NCBI GenBank assembly: GCA_948144175.1
Contig: CANXME010000309.1
Span: forward strand, 930,001 to 994,000
DNA length: 64,000 bases
Direction: 5' to 3'
Origin: Closterium sp. NIES-65
Taxonomy: Eukaryota > Streptophyta > Zygnematophyceae > Desmidiales > Closteriaceae
Shown: piece after piece, positions 31,801-40,600 of the stretch
Layout: every line of letters starts with the position of its first letter
How positions within the stretch are numbered: position 1 is the stretch's first letter
Notes under the pieces: generated by a model
The model's input: the letters and a program-made list of their open reading frames with translations, nothing else
What the model was told of the DNA's origin: nothing
Database searches by the model: none
Position numbers and translations under genes: made by a program

Positions 31801-34800
31801 GTGGGGTTCTTGTGTGGGGTTCTTGTGTGGGGTTCTTGTGTGGGGGCCTTGTGGGGTTCTTGTGTGGGGTTCTTGTGTGGGGTTCTTGTGTGGGGTTCTT
31901 GTGTGGGGTTCTTGTGTGGGGTTCTTGTGTGGGGTTCTTGTGTGGGGTTCTTGTGTGGGGTTCTTGTGTGGGGTTCTTGTGTGGGGTTCTTGTGTGGGGT
32001 TCTTGTGTGGGGTTCTTGTGTGGGGTTCTTGTGTGGGGGCCTTGTGGGGTTCTTGTGTGGGGTTCTTGTGTGGGGTTCTTGTGTGGGGTTCTTGTGTGGG
32101 GTTCTTGTGTGGGGGCCTTGTGGGGTTCTTGTGTGGGGTTCTTGTGTGGGGTTCTTGTGTGGGGTTCTTGTGTGGGGTTCTTGTGTGGGGTTCTTGTGTG
32201 GGGTTCTTGTGTGGGGTTCTTGTGTGGGGTTCTTGTGTGGGGTTCTTGTGTGGGGTTCTTGTGTGGGGTTCTTGTGTGGGGTTCTTGTGTGGGGTTCTTG
32301 TGTGGGGTTCTTGTGTGGGGTTCTTGTGTGGGGTTCTTGTGTGGGGTTCTTGTGTGGGGTTCTTGTGTGGGGTTCTTGTGTGGGGGCCTTGTGGGGCTCT
32401 TGTGTGGGGTTCTTGTGTGGGGTTCTTGTGTGGGGTTCTTGTGTGGGGTTCTTGTGTGGGGGCCTTGTGGGGTTCTTGTGTGGGGTTCTTGTGTGGGGGC
32501 CTTGTGGGGTTCTTGTGTGGGGTTCTTGTGTGGGGTCCTTGTGGGGTTCTTGTGTGGGGTTCTTGTGTGGGGTTCTTGTGTGGGGTTCTTGTGTGGGGTT
32601 CTTGTGTGGGGTTCTTGTGTGGGGTTCTTGTGTGGGGTTCTTGTGTGGGGTTCTTGTGTGGGGTTCTTGTGTGGGGTTCTTGTGTGGGGTTCTTGTGAGC
32701 GTTCTCAGAAGCCCCTGCATGTGTGCATGCGGCCATGGCAGTGTATGAGAGGGGCGAGGCTCCGGATATCCGTGGTGATGACGTGCGAGAGAGCATGCTG
32801 GCTGGCGACACACAGGTGATTTTGTTTTGTGCTTTGTTTGTTTGTTTTTTTTGTTTTTGTTTTTTTTTTTGTTTTTTTTCCGATTGGGGTTACTGGTTGA
32901 TTGCTACGTGCTTGATTTGTTATTTGTGCGCTACTAAGCAAGTCGAATGGGTGTATTGAAGCAGTGGATATCCATGGGGAGGACGTGAGAGGACATGCCA
33001 TGCCATGCCATGCCATGGCGTGCCATGCTATTTCATTTCGTGCCATGTCTTGCCATTCGTTTCCATGTCTTGCCATTCGTTTCCATGTCTTGCCATTCGT
33101 TTCCATGTCTTGCTATGTCGTGCCGCGCCGCCATGCCATGCCATGCAGGTGGTCTACCTCGCACTCTCATCCCTCTATGGGGACGTTCATGCTGCCAAGC
33201 ACTGATTCCATGCCGCTCCTTTCCATGCCATGCCATGCCATGGCATGCCATTCCTGCTCATCCCATGCCATGCAGGTGGTCTACCTCGCACTCTCATCGC
33301 TCTATGGGGACGTTGATGCTGCCAAACTGTGAGTGGGAGAGATTGGTGGAAGAGATGAGTGAGAGAGATTACTGTACAGGCAACTCAAAAGTCACCTCAT
33401 TTCCCTATGGGGACGTTGATGCTGCCAAACTGTCGTACTGCAGAGTAGAAACGTTGAATCGGTATATTAAATGTCTCATAAGAGACGAGAGGACTTGCAG
33501 GTAATCAAAGCCACAAAGCTTTCAAAACAATGTTGTTGCGATGTGGATTTTCTTCGTTTGTGTTCCCCATAACGGTTACGTTGGTTCTGTCCTTGATCGT
33601 ATGTGCATTATGGGGTGTGGATGATGGTAACAATATATACCCCCATGGCAGGCAACTGGGCAAACCATGGCTGGATCGGCCTTACACTGTTAAACAGCAA
33701 AACTCCATCCCGAGCATGTACCCGGACTGGATGATGGTGGGTAGAGGGTGATGGTGTGTACATTAATTTTGAGGCGTCTCATAAGCGGCCTTACACCGTT
33801 AAACAGCAAAACTCCATCTCGAGCATTTATCCAGACTGGATGATGGTATGTGCATGATGGCGGGTGGATGATGGTGTGTGCATGATGGTGGGTGGATGAT
33901 GGTGTGTGCATGATGGTGGGTGGATGATGGTGTGTGCATGATGGTGGGTGGATGATGGTGTGTGCATTACTGCATGATGGTATGTGTTACAAATAGACTA
34001 CCAACATCACTGCATGATGGTATGTGTTACATTGAGGCTGTCAACATCACTGCATGATGGTATGTGCATCACTGCATGATGGAAGGTGCATCACTGCATG
34101 ATGAGAGATCGGTTAATCCTGATGCACCCCGGAAGTTGTATTTCCGCATCCTCTCTCTCTCCTCCCCCCCCAACCCTCTGCCCTTCCCCTCCCCGCCTCT
34201 CTCCCCCCACCCCCCGCCTCTCTCCCCCCACCCCGCCTCTCCGCCGCCTCTCTCCCCCCACCAGGCTCGGTGGTGGCGAGCTCAAGCCGCCCGTTTCTTG
34301 CTCCGCTGGCCGTCTGCTCATCTCTGCCACATCATCAACCACGTCCGCCACGTCAGCTACGGCCGCATCATGGCCGATCGTGTGGCAGCAGTCGCTGCCC
34401 AGCAGGCGAGCATCATCGAATCGCTGAACACCACCTCGGGTGCCAGCTCAGCAGCCACGTCAGATGCCAGCTCAGCGGCCACGTCAGCTGCCAGCTCAAC
34501 AGCAGAAATAGGAGATCCGCTGGACGATCTGCTGCTCCTGGTTGCAGCCAAGGCACGGGAAACAGGGAGGGAGATCCTTGCAGCGAATGGCAGCGCGACA
34601 CGTGTACAGTCGTTGCAGTCGCATATCTGGCCAATGAAAGGGGTTACTGGATGCTCAGGCATGGAAAGTGGGCAGACGAGGGAGGGGGGAAGTGCAGACA
34701 CAGGGGTGGGGGGGGAGGTGCAGATGGTGCGGCCAGTGGTGAGCGTGCATGTGCGGCTGAGTGACAAAGGGTCTGAGATGGAGCTTCACCCGCTGCCGGC

Positions 34801-35634
34801 GTTCATGCTCATGGCTGCCCGGCTGAGAGCTCACCGGCCGGACCTGAAGCACGTTTGGCTGAGCACTGAAGTGCAGGTGAGAAGTCAGGGATGCAAATGC
34901 ATGTGCGGCCGAGAGACAAAGGGCCTGAGATGGAGCCTCACCTGCTGCCAGCGTTCATGCTTATGGCTGCTTGGCTGAGAGCGCACCGACCGGACCTGAA
35001 GCACGTTTGGCTGAGCACTGAAGTGCAGGTGAGAGGAGGGGAAGGGGAGGAAGTGCAGGTGAGGAGAGGAGGGAGAGAGCGAGGTAACATGGGTGAGAGA
35101 GGGAAAAGAGGGAGGTGTGTGAGCTTCCACCCATTGCCAGCGTTTCTGCTCGTGGGTGCCTGAGAGAGAGAGCACCAGCCGGATCTGAAGCACGTTTGGC
35201 TGAGCACTGAAGTGCAGGTGAGAGGAAGGGAGGGGAAAACTTGGAAAATATTCCAAGTGATTGTCTCTTCTTTATTTTCTATAACTAAAATTGAACCACC
35301 TCCATTATGTTTTCTTCCCGCCAACATCCTTCTTCCCCCCTGACGCGCTGCTCCTCCCCATTCGCAGTCTGTAATCGACGAGACCGGCGATTATCCTGGC
35401 TGGACGTTTTTCTACACCAACGCCTCTAGAGTGCAGAGTGCGCAGCAAATGAAAAACGAGCAGGAAAATGCCCAGCAACCAATAGCAAACATTTTCGCCA
35501 ATCTGCTCATTACTTCCGAATGTGACTATTTTATTGGGTCCCTGGGATCGAATTGGAACAGGCTTATTGATGAACTGCGCAGCACAAACGGAAGGCTTTA
35601 CTCAGGCCTTGTTTCATTTACATTCGGAATGTAA
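28829..35634 (+). CDS. GT23-like (FUT8/NodZ-type) fucosyltransferase, 612 aa, 8 exons
   Basis: Exons by GT-AG sites and phase: 28829-28945, 29071-29379, 30054-30297, 31414-31565, 33276-33328, 33652-33736, 34265-34876, 35368-35634; the sum is 613 codons with stop. The N-terminus MSWLTWLMLLLLAPLATVAE is a signal peptide or anchor, so the protein acts in the secretory pathway. Residues 175-215 (GMGSMIHVVGAYLSIAMRSN then RTLVLMPGTF) resemble the donor-site start of FUT8/NodZ. HVRLSDK at 482-488 matches the HVRR-T-D motif with Leu for the second Arg. The C-terminal ITSECDYFIGSLGSNWNRLI fits the family's last motif. The likely reaction is GDP-fucose transfer to a glycan (inferred). A Ser/Ala/Thr-rich insertion (375-400) is unusual. 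Exons 3-7 each have partial duplicates nearby. The exon 2 donor was chosen because it alone gives the right phase. Confidence 0.7.
29384..29525. repeat. GGGTGGGTGCATGCAT repeats in an intron
   Basis: Tandem GGTGGGTGCATGCATG(G/C) units in intron 2 of the fucosyltransferase-like gene. GCATGC steps make it locally palindromic. Confidence 0.85.
29691..29720. repeat. 30-bp imperfect palindrome, TCGA core
   Basis: Arms GGTGACTTTT and AAAAGTCACC are perfect; the centre TAATCGACTC has two mismatches to GAGTCGACTC. The sequences on both sides (CCCTTCCGCC..., CTCCAACCTGCACCACCAT) are copies of each other. Confidence 0.9.
29779..29802. repeat. 24-bp perfect palindrome, GCGC core
   Basis: TAGTTTTGAGGCGCC and its mirror half. 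CAACCTGCACCACCAT occurs immediately before it (29763-29778) and again shortly after (29810-29826), so it marks a duplication junction. Confidence 0.95.
29919..30019. repeat. Two decayed palindromes bounding an 80-bp duplication
   Basis: TTTTGAGAATTCTCAGAAA (29920-29938) and TTTTGAATCGACTCAAAA (30002-30019, one mismatch). The block ending CACCCAAGAGGCGATTTTTG occurs before each. Confidence 0.8.
30318..30960 (+). repeat. Exon 3 echoes (donor side) and a 12-bp array
   Basis: 30330-30456 repeats the end of exon 3 with its donor (GGGATGGGGAGCATGGTGCA ... GAGTGTGAAG then GTGGGT). 30714-30836 is a second copy (GAGTATGAAGGAAT, donor lost) and 30921-30955 a third, short one. Between the first two lies a GC-rich 12-bp array (CCGCCCTGCACC or CACACCGCCCTG), about 16 units, 30478-30662. 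Confidence 0.85.
31047..31070. repeat. 24-bp perfect palindrome, GCGC core
   Basis: GACTTTTGAGGCGCC and its mirror half. CACACAACGTTCCCCCAACC and following bases occur on both sides (31019-31045 and 31090-31116), again a duplication junction. Confidence 0.95.
31150..31413 (+). repeat. Two acceptor-side echoes of exon 4
   Basis: GCGCAGCAGTGGGAGTGCTA plus CTTCCCCATCTTCC occurs at about 31180-31213 and 31302-31335 before the complete exon 4 (31414-31565). The copies with CCAGGCGCAG retain the AG acceptor and the exon start (QQWECYF), then run into intron. Confidence 0.85.
31574..32697. repeat. 13-bp minisatellite, over 80 units
   Basis: TTCTTGTGTGGGG repeats from just after the exon 4 donor; about seven units carry the variant GGGGGCCTTGTGG. 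Frames are open on both strands over more than 370 codons only because 13 bp and its variants lack stops. It lies between exon 4 and the exon 4 echo at 32711. Confidence 0.95.
32698..32816 (+). repeat. Donor-side echo of exon 4
   Basis: 32711-32815 repeats the last two thirds of exon 4 (GCCATGGCAG...GGCGACACACAG then GTGATT). A decayed palindrome (GAGCGTTCTCAGAAG, 32697-32711) lies at its left edge. It has AG just before it, so it could be spliced as an alternative exon. Confidence 0.8.
33000..33440 (+). repeat. Exon 5 echoes and ATGCC/TTGCCATTCG repeats
   Basis: GTGGTCTACCTCGCACTCTC occurs at 33149 and 33276, each after CCATGCCATGCAG. A third, 3'-only copy (CCCTATGGGGACGTTGATGC) is at 33401-33432. 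The region 33000-33130 is made of CATGCCATGC and a 20-bp unit CTTGCCATTCGTTTCCATGT repeated four times. Half a palindrome (ACTCAAAAGTCACC) is at about 33384. Confidence 0.8.
33767..33850 (+). repeat. Palindrome (one mismatch) and exon 6 echo
   Basis: TTTTGAGGCGTCTCATAA (33767-33784) is followed by a copy of exon 6 from CGGCCTTACACCGTTAAACA to GACTGGATGATG and its GTATGT donor (33847). The true exon 6 ends at 33736. The junction of the two copies is the palindrome. Confidence 0.85.
33840..34095. repeat. GCATGATGGTGGGTGGATGA repeats
   Basis: Tandem copies of a GATGGTGTGTGCATGATGG-type unit in the intron between exons 6 and 7 of the fucosyltransferase-like gene. Confidence 0.85.
34889..35218 (+). 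repeat. Two donor-side echoes of exon 7
   Basis: 34889-35028 and 35117-35218 repeat the end of exon 7 (CTGAAGCACGTTTGGCTGAG...GTGCAG then GTGAGAGG). The true exon 7 ends at 34876. The second copy contains a stop in frame (GGTGCCTGA), so it is not a working exon. Confidence 0.85.
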
Positions 35635-35651
35635 CACTAACCTTCTCTTTC

Positions 35652-35657
35652 AATAAA
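35652..35657 (+). terminator. Polyadenylation signal AATAAA
   Basis: AATAAA lies 18 bp after the stop codon of the fucosyltransferase-like gene (TAA at 35632-35634), a canonical signal position for a very short 3' UTR. Confidence 0.6.
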
Positions 35658-35659
35658 GC

Positions 35660-36537
35660 TCAAGTGTGACTTGCCAGCAGCGTACTGCGTGTTTCATCCC
35701 ATCAGGTTCTAGGGTACGGTAGGGCATAAGGGGTGGTCTACTAAACGAGCTAGTGAAGGGGCTAAGGCAACACTAGGGAAGGGTAGAGTGGCGTGGCGAG
35801 GGCGGCGGAAAGGGGTCCTAAGGGGAATAAAAGGATACGGTAAAGGGGGGGGAAAGTAGCAAACTGTTTTTACGGTATTCCCAAATAACATTTTTCCCAG
35901 GCTGGAGTAACACAAGGGCGGGCGGTGGAACGGCCCTCTGGGGAACTCCCTCTTTCTGTTTATATCTCCACATTCCGTATTCAGAAAAAAAAAAAAAAAA
36001 AAAAAAAAAAAAACGGATTCTCGAGTCGACTGAACAGTCACCTCGAGCTGGTAGGAGCAGGCGGGAGGGCGGCTGAGGCTGCCGCTTCTGTTGGCACGAA
36101 GGTAAGAAGAGTGAAGGAATCAGCTAGCACACCAAACTGGAGTCGGATTGTTCGTCCACACCACACTGTTTCTACGGCATCCCCATACTTTCTAGTCCCA
36201 GGCTAGGAGACTTTTGAGTCGGGGATAGACTTTTGAGACTCATAAGTCCTCAGATTGTTCGTCTACACCACACTGCTTCTATCCCCGTACTTTCTAGTCC
36301 TAGACTAGGAGGAGCAGAAGGACGGGCGGCGAAGGCCGCCGCAGCTGTTGGCGCGATTGAGAAGCGTGAAGGAATCCGCGAGCACGCCCGATCCCTGGTG
36401 GTTGCGGTACCTGCGCACGTGGAGCAACAAAAATAGCCACCAGCAGCACAAAGGAAATGAACAGAAAGAGAAAGAGAAAGAAGAAAGAGAAAACACTAAC
36501 TTTTGTTCCCTTTGTCGAATGATATCAGAGTTGATCC
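35660..36537. other. Convergent intergenic region with a duplicated block
   Basis: Lies between the 3' ends of the plus-strand fucosyltransferase-like gene and the minus-strand phosphatase. A run of about 29 A is at 35985-36013. A block of about 190 bp is present twice, diverged (36045-36207 and 36255-36400; shared CCACACCACACTG, TACTTTCTAGTCC, GTGAAGGAATC). Between the copies are degenerate palindrome halves (CTTTTGAGTCGGGG, CTTTTGAGACTCATAAG, 36212-36250). No gene seen. Confidence 0.6.
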
Positions 36538-36552
36538 TTAGTCGACTAAGGA
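36535..36552. repeat. Variant palindrome, TCGA core, holding the phosphatase stop codon
   Basis: TCCTTAGTCGACTAAGGA, perfect over 18 bp. On the minus strand it reads S-L-V-D-stop, so the phosphatase stop (36540-36538) lies inside it. TGTTCTCC and TAAGGATC recur about 45 bp upstream in the gene around ACGAC, so the palindrome again splits a duplication. A second decayed palindrome TTTGAGAATTCTGAAA is at 36563-36580. Confidence 0.8.
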
Positions 36553-37573
36553 GAACAGGATTTCTTTGAGAATTCTGAAAAAGCAGATCCTTAGTCGTTG
36601 GAGAACAGAAGATCTCGGGGCAACAAAGGGAACACACCAGCTGTAGGTGGCAGTGTGATTGTCGTTAAACACCAGCTCAGCATGCCCAAACGACTCCTCA
36701 CGATACGCGCTGTACGACGGCTGCGGCTCAAGGAAACTGCACAGGATCAAACAAAAAACAAAACAAAAAAACGGCACTTAAAGAATGTGCTCCTCACACG
36801 AGGGGTGTCAGAGGGGTCTGGTTGACTCACTTTTGAGAATTCTCAAATTTCACTTGAAAAGCCTCCTCATGCCACACACGGGGTAGCTGCGCTCGCACAC
36901 ATGCACGTGCCCACTCGCCACCAGATCCGCCCGTTACGGAGCTTCTGTGGCGCCTCAAAACACCCCCACCACATCCACCCCAGATCCAGTAAAGAAGCTG
37001 ATAGTAATGGAGAGCAAGAGCACTCACAGGCCAGCGATCTCTTCAATGTTGCCACCATCCCCCACGGTCACATGCACGGCGGCACACCCATTCTCCATCC
37101 TCTTCATGCCATGATAGACAGCGCAACTGTGCTTGTAGCATAACAAAGAGCACTCACGGGCCGGCGATCTCTTCAATGTTGCCTCCGTCTCCAACTGTCA
37201 CATGCACGGCGGCACACCCGTTCTCCATGCGCTTCATCCCGTACACGGGGTAGCTACGCTCGTATGCATGCACGTGGCCGCTCGCCACCAGATCCACCCC
37301 TGCCCCGTGCAACCACTCTTCTATCTCGTACCGCATTGGCTCACCCTGAGGTGGTGAAAGGGCGGAACGGGCATGCATGGGACATGATGCAGCTTGCTTG
37401 ACCATCTGCCATGCATGGGGTAATGTGTTCATGCGCATGCACGTGCCCGCTCGCCACCAGATCCACCCCTGCCTCGTGCAACCACTCTTCTATCTCGTAC
37501 CGCATAGGCTCGCCCTGAGAAGAAAAATATAGGTGGGCAAAGGGGAACAGGGGAGACGGCAGGAACAGCAAAA

Positions 37574-37641
<68 letters not shown>

Positions 37642-40600
37642 CCAAGAAGCTAGTTCAGCACTTTAGGCACCTGTTGGCTACAGTTGTCCCCTGCAGATGG
37701 TATATGCAGCTGTCAAATTCACATGCCACTGTCACACCCGTACCTCCAGGTAGTGCCCGTCGCTGCTGTTGCAGAGAGGCAGGTGCATGAACGCCACGGC
37801 CCACTTGATAGTGTCACAAGAAGTGGTTACTCACTCCATGTAACTGCCACATGCACCTGGCACACCCCGTACCTCCAAGTAGTGCCCGTCGCTGCTGTTG
37901 CAGAGAGGCACATGCATGAACGCCACAACCCACGCACTTGACAGTGGCACAGGTACCAGTTGGGTAGCCGACCTATCCAGCTGTGACAAGCACACACAGC
38001 AGCTACAGCCTCACCTCCAGGTAGTGCCCGTCGTTGCTGTTGCAGAGAGGCATATGCATGAACGCCACAACCCACGCACTTGACAGTGGCACAGGTACCG
38101 GTTGGGTAGCCGACCTATCCAGCTGTGACAAGCACACACAGCAGCTACAGCCTCACCTCCAGGTAGTGCCCGTCGTTGCTGTTGTAGAGAGGCACGTGCA
38201 TGAACGCCACCACCCACGGGGTCTTCTTGCGGTCGATGCGGCACAGGTCGTCCCGCAGCCAGTACCACTGTGCCACGTGGCATGGGGTTGACACACAAGA
38301 TGCAAAAGAGGAAAATTAGTACGAATCGAATCGAACGACCTTAGCTTCTTGGTTATCCTATCCAACACACCCCAGACCTACTAAGTGAGAGTACACATCC
38401 ACCCCACCCCATCCCACCACACCCCACCCCACCCCACCACACCACACCACACCACGCCACACCACGCCACACTGAACCATGCCACACCGCACCTCACCAC
38501 ACCACACCCCATCCTTCCTGGTGCATGTAGATCTGGAAGGGCGAGTAGGAGTTGATAGCGATCATGTGCACTGGGCCGATGTCCAAGGGAATAGAAGAGT
38601 GGAACCACCACACCACACAGCACTGCACCACACCACAGTGCACCCAACTACTCACAACACCATATGCCTGTCCCTTGCATCTAACTGTGCTACCTGGTGC
38701 GTGTAGATAACGAAAGGCGAGTAGGAGACGATTGCGAACACATGCACAGTTCCGATGTCCAGAGAGTAGAAAAGATTAGTTACAACACCACACAGAACCA
38801 CACCACACACCACCACACCACACCACACCACACCACACCACAGCACAGCACAGCACACCTCACCACACCACACCACACATTACCTGGTGCGTGTAGATAA
38901 CGAAGGGCGAGTAGAAGTTGACAGCAATCACATGCACGGGGCCGATGTCCAATGAGTAGAAGAGAGGCTAGTTACCACACCACGCCACACTGCACCGCAC
39001 TGAATCACACCACACCATACCACACCACACCACATGACAGACACCACCCCACATTACCTGGTGCGTGTAGATAACGAAGGGCGAGTAGGAGTTGATGGCG
39101 ATCACATGCACGGGGCCGATGTCCATGGAGTAGAAGAGCGGTGCCTTGGCCGGGTACGCATGGTGGTGATGATGATGGTGATGGTGGTTGGGAGTAAGTC
39201 CGGCCTGATACCAAACGGGTGAGGCAAGGCGAGAGAGAGGGATGGAGGAGAGAGGGATGGAGGAGAGAGGGATGGAGGAGAGAGGGATGGAGGAGAGAGG
39301 GACGCATAAGAGAAAAGTGGCTCTCGGAAGCGTTTTGAGTCGACTCAAAACACACCTAGAAGAGGAGCCGATGTCCATGGAGTAAAAGAGACACGCCTTG
39401 GATGGTTACGCATGGTGGTGGTGCTGATCAAAAGGAATTTGAAGGAGATAGGGACACACAACAAAGAGTGGAAAGGGGTATGCATGGTGGTGGTGATGAT
39501 GGTGGTGGTAATGAGAAAGATTGATCCTGCCTGATACCACGAGGGGGTGAAGCAAGAAATGAAAGGGCGAGGAAATACATAAGAGGGTGGAATGTCCAAG
39601 GAGTAGATGAGACGCATTTTAGCGAGCTGCAACGACAGCTCTCAGCGCTATGAGAAGCCACAACCCACAGCCCTCACCTTGGACAGCAGGCTCGCCAGCA
39701 GCGGGTGGTGGTGGTGCAGCAGAGGGGGGATTCGTGCAGAATACACTTTGAATGGCCGCAGCTCGCCCCACCTCGGCACGAGCTCGATCTCATGGTTCCC
39801 TGGGACGTGCGCCACAGGCTGGCAGCAGCAGGCGAGGAGAGTACGTACAGATGGGACACCTTGAATATCGTTTTTGTTTTTGTTATTGTATTTGTATTTG
39901 TATATATATACATATATGTATATGCATGTATTAGCATAAGCTACATGTGGCAGCGGCAGGCGAGGATAGCAGTGCTGGAGATTCTTTGCGTCACAAGAAC
40001 ATCTTGGTGCATTTTCCATAAAGGAACATTTCTTGTGAAACATAGCAGTGCTGGAAGCTCTTTATGAAAAAGAATGGCACAAGATGCACCAAGAATCGTG
40101 CCGCATTTGAAAATTCTCAAAATCGTGCTCGCAGAGGAACTTACGATACCTGGGCGATTTGGGCGAAGAACTTCAGAAGAACTTACGATACCTGGGCGAT
40201 ATGGGCGAATACTTTCTCGGACAAGCGGCCATAGGAGTCCCAGCGCACTCCGCCCAGCCCACAAATCTTGCTCCTCCCAAGAGGGATCCTCTCCTCAGTG
40301 CGGGTGACAGGAAAAACACACAAGATGCACCAAGGCTCGCAGAGGAACTTACGATATGGGCGAATACTTTCTCGGACAAGCGGCCGTAGGAGTCCCAGCG
40401 CACCCCTCCCAGCCCACATATCTTGCTCGTCCTTTCCCTCTCGCTCTCGCTCTTTCCGCCAGCCTCAGGAGAATCAGCAGTCAGGAGAGATTGAGCAGAG
40501 TCCATAGGTGTGCAGTGCGGTGGGCCGTACTGGTCAGCGTAGCTAAGATCCCCCGCAAACAGCACCAGGCTGGGGCTGCCGGCTTTCACATTGTCGAATG

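Noticed and set aside
31062..32819. Long open frames on both strands across the 13-bp array (PHKNPTQEPHTRT and VGFLCGVLVWGS repeats)
   Set aside because: Open by repeat composition on both strands at once; they cover known exon and intron sequence of the fucosyltransferase-like gene.
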